Source: DAHUYF01 sp963789275 (GTDB lineage: Bacteria; Pseudomonadota; Alphaproteobacteria; ATCC43930; CGMCC-115725). From it: a stretch of 64,000 nt of DNA. The notes below the pieces were generated by a model that made no database searches, was not told the DNA's origin, and saw nothing but the letters and a program-made list of their open reading frames with translations. Below are positions 31,422 to 39,104 of the stretch, in pieces (the first letter of the stretch is position 1; every line of letters begins with the position of its first letter). A program made the position numbers and the translations under genes. The stretch lies in the NCBI GenBank assembly GCA_963789275.1, contig CAWBKF010000021.1:62001-126000 (forward strand), given 5' to 3'.

Positions 31422-33025
31422 GCGCCATCGCCTTTGCCCACCTGGCCGAGCTGTTCGCGCCCTTGGCACTATCTTCTCGCCGCGGGTGGCGACACCCGCC
31501 TGCGTGTCGATCCCGCCACCCGGCTCAACGGCTATGGCTGCCGGCCGTTTCCGCGCCCCGAGGCTTTCACCTTCGCCTCCTCGACCGCGACCTCGATCTC
31601 GGAGCGCGCCTTCGCGGCGGCCGAGGCGGCGCGCGAGGCGCTGGTCCGCGCCGCGCTCTGCGACGGGCTCGACGCCGCTGTCGAGGCGCAGGTCGAGGCG
31701 TTGCGCGCCGACCTCCTCGACCTGCTCGGCCTCGCCAGCAGCGGCACCGAGATCGTCTTCTCGCCCTCCGGCACCGACGCCGCACTCCACGCCGTCTTCC
31801 TCGCGCGCGCCCGGCTCGGCACGCCGATGCAGAGCCTCATCGCCGCCGCCGACGAGACCGGAAGCGGTGTCGCCTATGCCAGCTGCGGCCGGCATTTCAA
31901 CACGCTCACCGCGCAGGGTGCCGCCGTCGAGAAGGGCAATCCCATCACCGGGCTGGCCGAGGATGTCGCGACTGTCGCGGTGCCGCTCCGCGAGGCCGGG
32001 CGCCTGCGGCCGCCCGCCGAGATCGACGCCGCCATCCTCGCTGCGATCGCCCAGGCGATCGCCGCCGGGCGCGGCGTGCTGCTCCATGTCATGGATCATT
32101 CCAAGCTCGGCGCGCGCTGCCCGAGCCATGCCTGCCTTGCCGAGATCCGCCGCCGCTTCGGCGATCGCGTGCAGCTGGTCATCGACGCCTGCCAGCTGCG
32201 TCTCGGCCGCAAGCTTCTCGCCGCTCATCTTGCCGCCGGCGACATGGTGACGATCACCGGCTCGAAATTCTTCACCGGCCCGCCCTTCAGCGGCGCATTG
32301 CTGGTGCCGGCCGCGCTGTCGCGCCGCCTCGGCACGGTGCCGGCGCTCCCGGCGGGTCTGGCGGATTACACCAGCCGCAGCGACTGGCCGCGCGCCTGGA
32401 CCGGCTTGCGCGAAGGCCTGGCCGAGCACGCCAATCTCGGCCAGCTGCTGCGCTGGACCGCCGCGCTTGCGCGAGATGCGCGATTATTTCGCCGTGCCCG
32501 CTGCCTTTCGCCGCGCCGCGCTCGCCCGCTTCGCCGAGATCGTGCCCGGCCTCATCGCCAGCGAGGAAGATGCTGGAGCTGCTGCCGGACTACGAGCGCT
32601 CGAGCGGCGGCGAAGAGGAGGAGATGGCCGTCCGCACCATCTTTCCGTTCCTGGTGCGGCGCGCCGGCTCTGCTCTCGATACCGCCGATTGCATCCTGCT
32701 CTACCGCGCGCTCAACGCCGACGTCTCCGCCCTGCTGCCGGCCGGCGCGTCGGCGCGCCAGCGCCGTCTTGCCGCGCAGCTCTGCCATATCGGCCAGCCG
32801 GTGGCGCTGAGCTTGCCGACCGGGGCGGCCGCGGCGCTGCGCATCAGCGCCGGGGCGCGTGTCGTCTCGGAGAGCTGGTCGGAGGCGGGCGAGGCCGCCT
32901 CCTTCGCGGCGCTCGAGCGCGAATTCGACCAGGTGAGCTTCATCCTCGACAAGCTCGCTTTGCTGCTGCGCCATTTCGACGCGATCGCCCGCGCCTTCGC
33001 GCCGGCCAAGGAAGCCGCGGCGTAG
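31418..33025 (+). CDS. PLP fold-type I enzyme of unknown reaction (three apparent frameshifts)
   Basis: Pieces in four frames give about 534 residues after removing one base near 31463, 32467 and 32568. Corrected joins read ELFAPWHYLLAAGGD, TAALREMRDYFAVPAAF and ASEEMLELLPDYERSSGG. The domain resembles cysteine-desulfurase/aminotransferase-like PLP enzymes: SSTATSISERAF, LGLASSGTEIVFSPSGTDAA, HVMDHSKLGARCPS, QLVIDACQLRLGRKLL (PLP Asp) and MVTITGSKFFTGPPFSGALL (Lys in GSK). I cannot name the reaction. The C-terminal third (SSGGEEEEMAVRTIFPFLVR onward) is extra to the usual aminotransferase size. It ends the three-gene operon. Confidence 0.75.
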   Translation: MSAIAFAHLAELFAPLALSSRRGWRHPPACRSRHPAQRLWLPAVSAPRGFHLRLLDRDLDLGARLRGGRGGARGAGPRRALRRARRRCRGAGRGVARRPPRPARPRQQRHRDRLLALRHRRRTPRRLPRARPARHADAEPHRRRRRDRKRCRLCQLRPAFQHAHRAGCRRREGQSHHRAGRGCRDCRGAAPRGRAPAAARRDRRRHPRCDRPGDRRRARRAAPCHGSFQARRALPEPCLPCRDPPPLRRSRAAGHRRLPAASRPQASRRSSCRRRHGDDHRLEILHRPALQRRIAGAGRAVAPPRHGAGAPGGSGGLHQPQRLAARLDRLARRPGRARQSRPAAALDRRACARCAIISPCPLPFAAPRSPASPRSCPASSPARKMLELLPDYERSSGGEEEEMAVRTIFPFLVRRAGSALDTADCILLYRALNADVSALLPAGASARQRRLAAQLCHIGQPVALSLPTGAAAALRISAGARVVSESWSEAGEAASFAALEREFDQVSFILDKLALLLRHFDAIARAFAPAKEAAA

Positions 33026-33162
33026 GGCGTCGCGGCGCATCCAGCCGCGATACACCGGGGGAAGAGGACGCCGCCGGCATTTTCCCCGATTCGGAGGCAA
33101 GAGCATGACCTCTGGCTTTTCCCTGAGGCGGGCGCGGCGATAATTTATTTTACATCGCAAAG

Positions 33163-33178
33163 ATTCTCTGCAGAGAAT
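33163..33178. promoter_or_regulatory. Perfect 16-bp palindrome upstream of the oxoprolinase-like operon
   Basis: ATTCTCTGCAGAGAAT, a perfect palindrome, preceded by the AT-rich stretch GATAATTTATTTTACATCGC (a likely core promoter). It lies about 200 bases before pxpA inside a 357-base gap (33026-33382). I do not recognise the regulator; none is encoded next to it. Confidence 0.6.
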
Positions 33179-33368
33179 GCGCCGGCGCGGCGTTGACCGG
33201 CCGGGGAGCATCGTGCCTGCCGCCGTCCCCCATCGGCCCCTCCAGAACGGCATGGATCTTGCGAGGATCGGCTCCTGGCTGCGGGCGGTGGCGATCGGCG
33301 CGATGGCGATCCCGGCGGTGATCGCCGCGGGGCTGCGCTATGCTCTGCGGCTCAGGCTCACGGAATGA
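33177..33368 (+). CDS. Possible small membrane protein upstream of pxpA
   Basis: An open frame of 63 codons (or 38 from the ATG at 33252) that encodes a single hydrophobic helix, MDLARIGSWLRAVAIGAMAI then PAVIAAGLRYAL. No good Shine-Dalgarno precedes either start, and the first start falls within the palindrome. Its stop codon overlaps the first possible pxpA ATG (TGATG), which is the only hint that it is translated. Otherwise this 357-base gap holds only promoter-like DNA. Confidence 0.3.
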   Translation: MRRRGVDRPGSIVPAAVPHRPLQNGMDLARIGSWLRAVAIGAMAIPAVIAAGLRYALRLRLTE

Positions 33369-33382
33369 TGGAGGCATATGCG

Positions 33383-34129
33383 ATGCCGGCACGCGAGAAT
33401 AAAAGGCGGCTCGCCATCAATTGCGACATGGGCGAGAGCTTCGGCCTCTACAAGATGGGCGATGACGAGGGCATGATGCCCTACATCACCATCGCCAATG
33501 TCGCCTGCGGCTTTCACGCCTCCGATCCCACCGTGATGGCGCGCACCGTGCGCCTCGCCCGCCAGCACAAGGTGAATGTCGGCGCCCATCCCTCGCTGCC
33601 GGATCTGCAGGGCTTTGGTCGGCGCGAGATGAAGATGCAGCCGCAGGAGCTCACCGACTGCATCCTCTACCAGGTCGGCGCGCTCAAGGGCTTTCTCGAC
33701 CGCGAGGGCATGGCGCTCTACCACATCAAGCCGCACGGCTCGCTCTACGGCATGGCGGCGCGCTCGGCCGAGATGGCGCAGGCGGTGGCGGACGCGGCAA
33801 AGGTGTTCAACGTGCCGGTGCTCGGCATGGCCGGCACGATGCACGAGACGATCTATCCCGCCGCAGGGCTGGAGTTCATCTCCGAATATTATGCCGATCT
33901 CGACTATGCCGATGACGGCACGCTGATCATCACCCGCGAGCATCACGCGGTCGACCCCGCCCGCGCCGCCCAGCGCGCGCGCCGCGCGGTCGCCGAGGGC
34001 AAGGTGCTGTCGGTCAACGGCAAGGAGGTGCCGGTGCGTGCCGATTGCATCTGCGTCCATTCCGATACGCCCAACGCGGTCGAGGTCGCGCGCGCGGTCA
34101 AGGCGGCGGTTGCCGATCAGCTCGGCTGA
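33383..34129 (+). CDS. pxpA: 5-oxoprolinase subunit A-like (LamB/YcsF family)
   Basis: 248 residues from the ATG at 33383, chosen because GGAGG lies eight bases before it; in-frame ATGs at 33365 and 33368 lack such a site. The family start LAINCDMGESFG, the metal/substrate residues in NVACGFHASDP and NVGAHPSLPDLQGFGRREM, and VKPHGSLYG-like IKPHGSLYGM are all present. PxpA works with PxpB and PxpC to hydrolyse 5-oxoproline with ATP. Here the operon also has biotin subunits, so the substrate may be a different lactam or cyclic amide. Confidence 0.9.
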   Translation: MPARENKRRLAINCDMGESFGLYKMGDDEGMMPYITIANVACGFHASDPTVMARTVRLARQHKVNVGAHPSLPDLQGFGRREMKMQPQELTDCILYQVGALKGFLDREGMALYHIKPHGSLYGMAARSAEMAQAVADAAKVFNVPVLGMAGTMHETIYPAAGLEFISEYYADLDYADDGTLIITREHHAVDPARAAQRARRAVAEGKVLSVNGKEVPVRADCICVHSDTPNAVEVARAVKAAVADQLG

Positions 34130-34155
34130 CCGCCAGCAGCAGCAGGAGCCCAAGC

Positions 34156-34402
34156 ATGGCGCAGCATCAGGTGATCAGCCCGCTTCCCGGCATCTTCTAC
34201 CGGCGGTCCTCGCCCGAGGCGCCGCCCTACAAGCAGGATGGCGACAAGGTCACGGTGGGCGAGGTGATCGGCCTCGTCGAAGTGATGAAGCAATTCACCG
34301 AGATCCAGGCCGACGCCGACGGCACGGTGGTGCGCTTTCTCGTCGAGAACGAGGCGCCGGTCGAGCGCCGGCGACCCGGTGCTGCTGATCGAGACCGCCT
34401 GA
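34156..34402 (+). CDS. Biotin carboxyl carrier protein subunit (one apparent frameshift)
   Basis: Short biotinyl domain of 81 residues after removing one base near 34366, which turns VERRRPGAAD into VEAGDPVLLIETA and then a stop. The start VISPLPGIFYRRSSPEAPPY is typical. The biotinylated lysine is in VEVMKQF (about residue 45), a variant of the usual EAMKM. Only the carrier domain is present, with no Ala/Pro-rich N-terminal extension as in AccB of fatty-acid synthesis, so it belongs to this operon rather than to general lipid synthesis. Confidence 0.82.
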
Positions 34403-34419
34403 GACGCCGCGTGTCCCGC

Positions 34420-35796
34420 ATGTTCACCAAGCTGCTGGTGGCCAATCGCGGCGAGATCGCCGTGCGCATCATCCAGGCGGCGCGCGAGCTCGGGATCGCC
34501 ACGGTGGCGGTCTATAGCGCCGCCGACGCCGACAGCCTCGCGGTGCGCCTTGCCGACGAAGCGGTTGCCATCGGCCCGGCGCCGGCCGCCAAGAGCTATC
34601 TCGACGGCGCCGCCATCATCGCCGCGGCGCGGGCGAGCGGCGCCGGCGCGATCCATCCCGGCTACGGCTTCCTCTCCGAGAATGCGCGCTTCGCCGAGGC
34701 GGTGGAGGCGGCGGGGCTGGTCTTCATCGGCCCCCGGCCCGACACCATCCGCCGCATGGGCGACAAGGCCGCCGCGCGCGAGGCCGCGGCGGCGGCCGGC
34801 GTGCCCATCGTGCCCGGCAGCCCCGGCGAGGTCGCCGACCCCGCTGCCGCGCGCCAGGCGGCGCGGGCGATCGGCTATCCCGTGATGATCAAGGCATCGG
34901 CCGGCGGCGGCGGCCGCGGCATCCGCATGGCCGAGGACGAGGCGGCGCTGGAGCAGCAGTTCCGCACCGCCGAGACCGAGGCGAAATCCGCCTTCGGCAG
35001 CGGCGCGCTTTATCTCGAGCGCTTCGTGCGCCGGGCGCGGCATCTCGAGGTGCAGGTGCTGGGCGATGGCGAGCGCGTCGTCCATTGCTTCGAGCGCGAA
35101 TGCTCGCTGCAGCGCCGGCGCCAGAAGATCTGGGAGGAGGCGCCGTCGCCGGCGATCTCCGCCGCGACGCGCGAGGCGCTCTGCGCCTCGGCCGTGCGCC
35201 TGGCGGAGGCCTGCCGCTATCGCGGCGCCGGCACGCTCGAATATCTCTATGACGACGACAGCGGCGAATTCTTCTTCATCGAGATGAACACCCGCATCCA
35301 GGTCGAGCATCCCGTCACCGAGATGGTCACCGGCATCGATCTCGTACGCGCGATGATCGAGATCGCGCAAGGCCGGCCGCTCCGCCTGGCGCAGCGCGAC
35401 ATCGCGCTGCGCGGCGCCGCCATCGAGGTGCGCATCAACGCCGAGGATCCCGCGCGGAATTTCGCGCCATCGCCCGGCCGCATCACCGGCCTGGCCTTTC
35501 CCACCGGTCCGGGCGTGCGCATCGACACCATGCTCTATCCGGGATATGTCGTGCCGCCCTATTACAATTCGCTGCTTGCCAAGCTCATCGTCCATGCCGA
35601 GGATCGCGAGCGGGCGCTGGCGCGGCTCAGCCGGGCGCTGCGCGAGCTCCGGATCGAGGGCGTGGCGACCACCGCCGGCCTGCACCGGAGCCTCGCGCAA
35701 TCCGCGGACGTCGCCGCCGGGCGGGTCGATACGGGGTTCATCGAGCGGCTTTTGGCCGAAGCGCCGCCGGCGGGCGGCGAGATCCGGAGGGGATGA
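34420..35796 (+). CDS. Biotin carboxylase (AccC-like)
   Basis: 458-residue ATP-grasp biotin carboxylase starting FTKLLVANRGEIAVRII; the ATG at 34420 is preferred over a GTG nine bases earlier. Conserved segments are AIHPGYGFLSENARFAE, IKASAGGGGRGIRMA (ATP loop), HCFERECSLQRRRQK, and FIEMNTRIQVEHPVTEMVTG (metal and bicarbonate site). It carboxylates biotin on the carrier encoded just upstream. It overlaps pxpB by four bases, so a carboxylation step is built into this lactam/oxoprolinase-type operon. Confidence 0.92.
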   Translation: MFTKLLVANRGEIAVRIIQAARELGIATVAVYSAADADSLAVRLADEAVAIGPAPAAKSYLDGAAIIAAARASGAGAIHPGYGFLSENARFAEAVEAAGLVFIGPRPDTIRRMGDKAAAREAAAAAGVPIVPGSPGEVADPAAARQAARAIGYPVMIKASAGGGGRGIRMAEDEAALEQQFRTAETEAKSAFGSGALYLERFVRRARHLEVQVLGDGERVVHCFERECSLQRRRQKIWEEAPSPAISAATREALCASAVRLAEACRYRGAGTLEYLYDDDSGEFFFIEMNTRIQVEHPVTEMVTGIDLVRAMIEIAQGRPLRLAQRDIALRGAAIEVRINAEDPARNFAPSPGRITGLAFPTGPGVRIDTMLYPGYVVPPYYNSLLAKLIVHAEDRERALARLSRALRELRIEGVATTAGLHRSLAQSADVAAGRVDTGFIERLLAEAPPAGGEIRRG

Positions 35797-36677
35797 TCAT
35801 GAGCGCGGTGCGGTATTCCTTCGGCGGGGACGAGCATGTCTTCGTCGAGCTCAGCGAGGAGATGTCGCTCGAGGCGTTCTTCAAGGGCATGGCGATCTGC
35901 GCCGAGCTGCAGCGCCGCGCGGTGAAGGGGGTCGAGGAGATCTGCCCGGCCAACGCCTCCTACCTCATCCGCTTCGATCCCGATGTGATCCGTCCGGAGG
36001 CGATGCTGCGCACGCTGCAGGAGATCGAGGCGGCAGTGGGCTCGGCCGATCTCGAGCTCAAGACGCGCATCGTCGAGATCCCGGTGCTCTACAACGACCC
36101 CTGGACGCGCGAGACCCTGATGCGCTTTCGCGAGCGCCACCAGGACCCCACCAGCACCGACATCGAATACGCCGCGCGCATCAATCGCTACGGCTCGGTC
36201 GACGATTTCATCGCCGCCCATTCCGGCGCGCCGTGGTTCGTCTCGATGGTGGGCTTCGTCGCCGGCTTGCCGTTCCTCTTCCAGATGGTCGACCGCGCGC
36301 ATCAGATCGAGGTGCCGAAATATCTCCGGCCGCGCACCGACACGCCGAAACTGACGATCGGCCATGGCGGCTGCTTCGGCTGCATCTACTCGGTGCGCGG
36401 CGCCGGCGGCTATCAGATGTTCGGCATCACCCCGGCGCCGATCTACGACCCTGCGCAGAAGCTGCCCTATCTCAGGGACTTCATGGTGTTCTTCCGCCCC
36501 GGCGACATCGTCAAATGGAAGCCGATCACCCGCGAGGAATACGACCGCGACATCGCCGCGGTCGAGGCCGGCACCTTCTCGCTCGCCATCAAGCCGGTGA
36601 GCTTCTCGCTGAAGGCGTTTCTCGCCGACCCCCGCGGCTACAGCGACAAACTGGTGGAGGCACTCCATGGCCATTGA
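35793..36677 (+). CDS. pxpB: 5-oxoprolinase subunit B-like (KipI family)
   Basis: 294 residues, Shine-Dalgarno GGAGGGG before the ATG. The KipI/AHS1 domain is recognisable (FGGDEHVFVELSEEM, VVEIPVLYN-like RIVEIPVLYND, and MVGFVAGLPFLFQM and GGCFGCIYSVRGAGGYQMFG). It is longer than classical PxpB (about 220-240), with an N-terminal part that resembles the AHS1 arrangement in urea-carboxylase-type proteins. Overlaps pxpC by 11 bases. Confidence 0.88.
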   Translation: MIMSAVRYSFGGDEHVFVELSEEMSLEAFFKGMAICAELQRRAVKGVEEICPANASYLIRFDPDVIRPEAMLRTLQEIEAAVGSADLELKTRIVEIPVLYNDPWTRETLMRFRERHQDPTSTDIEYAARINRYGSVDDFIAAHSGAPWFVSMVGFVAGLPFLFQMVDRAHQIEVPKYLRPRTDTPKLTIGHGGCFGCIYSVRGAGGYQMFGITPAPIYDPAQKLPYLRDFMVFFRPGDIVKWKPITREEYDRDIAAVEAGTFSLAIKPVSFSLKAFLADPRGYSDKLVEALHGH

Positions 36678-37644
36678 AGTGTTGAAGCCGGGCCTCGCCA
36701 CCACGGTGCAGGATACCGGCCGGCCGGGCTATTACCATCTCGGCATTCCGCTCTCGGGCGCCCTCGACCAATATGCCGTGCGGCTGGCCAATCTGCTGGT
36801 CGGCAATGACGAGGGCGCCGCCGTGCTCGAGGCGGCGCTGCTCGGGCCCGAGCTCGCCTTCCGCAAGCCGGCGATCATCGCGGTCACCGGCGGCGAGGCG
36901 ACGCCCCGGATCAATGGCGCCGCGGTAGAGCGCAACACCGCCATCGCCGTCAACGCCGGCGACCGCCTGTCCTTCGACTACATGAAGCTCGGCGCGCGGC
37001 TTTACATCGCGGCGGCCGGCGGCATCGACGTGCCGTCGGTGCTGGGCAGCCGCTCGACCTATGGCCTGGGCGCGCTCGGCGGCTTTGCCGGCCGCAAGCT
37101 CGCCGCCGGCGATGTGCTGCCGCTGGGCGCCGCCCCCGGCACCGCGCGCGCCGGCCGCGCCGCGCCCGACGCGTTGGTGCCCACCTATCCCAAGGCGCTC
37201 GAGCTCCGGGTCGTCACCGGTCTCTATTTCCACCGCCTGACCGCGGAATCCGCCACCTCTTTCTTCGAGGATACCTGGACCGTGGCGCCCGAGGCCGACC
37301 GCATCGGCTATCGCTTCCGCAAGGGCCGCCCGCTGACCTTCCGGCCGCGCCAGCAGCCTTTCGGCGCGGGCTCCGATCCCTCCAACATCGTCGATGCCGG
37401 CTATCCCTACGGCTCGATCCAGGTGCCCGGCGGCCTCGAGCCGATCATCCTGCATCGCGACGCCGTCTCCGGCGGCGGCTATGCCATGATCGGCACGGTG
37501 ATCAGCGCCGATATGGACCGCATCGCCCAGCTGCAGCCCAACAACACCGCCCGTTTCGTCACCGTCGACATGGCGGCCGCGCTCGCCGCCCGCGCCGAGT
37601 ACAAAGCCCGGCTCGCGCGCTTGCGCGAGGCGCTGCAGAGCTGA
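36667..37644 (+). CDS. pxpC: 5-oxoprolinase subunit C-like (biotin-dependent carboxyltransferase, AHS2 family)
   Basis: 325 residues with the KipA/AHS2 signature: EVLKPGLATTVQDTGRPGYY at residues 3-22, GVPLSGALDQ-like GIPLSGALDQYAVRLANLL, and LEAALLGPELAF. In urea amidolyase and related enzymes AHS1/AHS2 domains form the carboxyltransferase that receives CO2 from biotin. With the biotin carboxylase and carrier encoded upstream, this operon resembles a split urea-carboxylase-type machine joined to PxpA. Confidence 0.9.
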   Translation: MAIEVLKPGLATTVQDTGRPGYYHLGIPLSGALDQYAVRLANLLVGNDEGAAVLEAALLGPELAFRKPAIIAVTGGEATPRINGAAVERNTAIAVNAGDRLSFDYMKLGARLYIAAAGGIDVPSVLGSRSTYGLGALGGFAGRKLAAGDVLPLGAAPGTARAGRAAPDALVPTYPKALELRVVTGLYFHRLTAESATSFFEDTWTVAPEADRIGYRFRKGRPLTFRPRQQPFGAGSDPSNIVDAGYPYGSIQVPGGLEPIILHRDAVSGGGYAMIGTVISADMDRIAQLQPNNTARFVTVDMAAALAARAEYKARLARLREALQS

Positions 37645-37711
37645 GGTGCACGCGCTGGCTCGTTGCTCGCCGGCATGATAAAAATGGCCGAAGCCTGACC
37701 GGAGAGCGCCC

Positions 37712-38237
37712 ATGTCACTCATGCCTCTGCGCCGCGCCGGCGAGCCGCCGCCATCTCCTGACGCTGCTCGCGGGAAGTGCCGGCGCGCTCTGGCTCGGCG
37801 CCGCGGCGCCGCGCCTCGCGCTGGCGGCCGACGGCACCGAGACCCTGCTGCTGAGCTGCATGGATTATCGGCTCATGGACAAGATCACCGCCTATATGGA
37901 CGGGCGCGGCCTGGCCGCGAATTACGATCATGTCGTGCTGGCCGGCGCGTCGATCGGCGTCGCCACCGACGCCAAGCCGGAGTGGCGGCAGACCTTCTGG
38001 CAGCATCTCGCCATCGCCCGCGACCTCCACCATGTCAGCCGCGTCCTGGTGATGGATCACCGCGATTGCGGCGCCTATCGGCTGATCCTGAAAAAGGATC
38101 TCACCGGCGAGGCCGAGCTTGCCGCGCATGAGCGCATGCTGCGCCGCCTGCGCCGCGCCATCGCGGCGCGCTATCCGATGCTGCAGACGGAGCTGCTGTT
38201 CATGGAGCTCGACGGCAGCACCCGCGCCATCGCCTGA
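37712..38237 (+). CDS. Exported beta-carbonic-anhydrase-like protein (one apparent frameshift)
   Basis: About 174 residues after removing one base near 37741. The corrected N-terminus contains SRRHLLTLLAGSAGALWLG, a twin-arginine signal followed by a hydrophobic stretch and ALA. The mature part has LLLSCMDYRLMDK (Cys-x-Asp-x-Arg) and MDHRDCGAYR (His-x-x-Cys), which are the zinc-binding motifs of beta-carbonic anhydrases, and LAGASIGVATD. It is shorter than typical beta enzymes (about 200-220). Beta carbonic anhydrases are usually cytosolic, so Tat export is unusual. Its place after a biotin-carboxylase operon suggests a bicarbonate link, though it is exported. Confidence 0.72.
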
Positions 38238-38264
38238 CGACGCGACCCGGCGCGGCAGGAAAGA

Positions 38265-38289
38265 AAGCGGCGGCTTGGCGCCGCCGCTT
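38265..38289. terminator. Bidirectional terminator between the carbonic-anhydrase-like gene and lptB
   Basis: AAGCGGCGGC and GCCGCCGCTT form a perfect 10-bp stem with a 5-base loop, followed by CCCTTTCCTC. Lies between convergent stops. Confidence 0.8.
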
Positions 38290-38318
38290 CCCTTTCCTCA
38301 CCCCCCGCAACGAACCCT

Positions 38319-39104
38319 TCAGCGGCTGAACATGTCGCCGAGATAGACGCGCCGGACGTCCTCGTCGGCGATGATCTCGTGCGGCACGCCCTCCATCAGA
38401 ACCTGGCCCTCATGCAGCACATAGGCGCGGTCGACGATCTCCAGCGCCTCGCGCACATTGTGGTCGGTGATGAGCACGCCGATGCCGCGGTCCTTGAGAT
38501 GCGACACCAGCTTGCGGATCTCGCCCACCGCGATCGGGTCGATGCCGGCCAGCGGCTCGTCCAGCAGCATGAAATGCGGCTGGGTGGCGAGCGCGCGGGC
38601 GATCTCGACGCGGCGGCGCTCGCCGCCCGACAGCGCCATCGCCGGCGCGCGGCGCAGATGAGTGATCGAGAACTCGGCCAGCAGCTCGTCGATCGCGGCC
38701 TCGCGCACCTCGCGCACGGGCTCGTTGACCTCGAGCACGGCACGGATGTTCTGCTCGACGCTGAGGCCGCGGAAGATCGAGGCCTCCTGCGGCAGGTAGC
38801 CGATGCCGAGCCGCGCGCGGCGGTACATCGGCAGGTCGGTGATGTCGTGGCCGTCGAGCAGGATGGTGCCGAAATCCGGCGCGATAAGGCCGGTGATGAT
38901 GTAGAAGCAGGTGGTCTTGCCGGCGCCGTTCGGCCCCAGCAGCCCCACCGCCTCGCCGCGCTGCACCGAGACGTTGACGTTGCGCAGCACCGGCCGCTTC
39001 TTGAAGCTCTTGCCGAGATTGTCGGCGACGAGGCCGCGATTGTCGGCGACGAGCCGCGGTCCGGACCAGGACAGCTCGTCCTGCGGCGGTGTCGCCGGCG
39101 TCAT
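38319..39104 (-). CDS. lptB: LPS export ABC transporter ATP-binding protein
   Basis: Cytoplasmic ATPase of the Lpt machine. 261 residues. Walker A GPNGAGKTT, signature LSGGERRRVEIARAL, Walker B FMLLDEPLAGIDP, H-loop ITDHNV, plus LPQEASIFRGLSVEQNI, typical of LptB. The start has a 26-residue extension before LGKSFKKRPVLRN that carries an internal near-repeat (RLVADNRGLVADNLG). It overlaps lptA by four bases. rpoN, which normally follows lptB, is found 13 kb away. Confidence 0.95.
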   Translation of the reverse strand: MTPATPPQDELSWSGPRLVADNRGLVADNLGKSFKKRPVLRNVNVSVQRGEAVGLLGPNGAGKTTCFYIITGLIAPDFGTILLDGHDITDLPMYRRARLGIGYLPQEASIFRGLSVEQNIRAVLEVNEPVREVREAAIDELLAEFSITHLRRAPAMALSGGERRRVEIARALATQPHFMLLDEPLAGIDPIAVGEIRKLVSHLKDRGIGVLITDHNVREALEIVDRAYVLHEGQVLMEGVPHEIIADEDVRRVYLGDMFSR

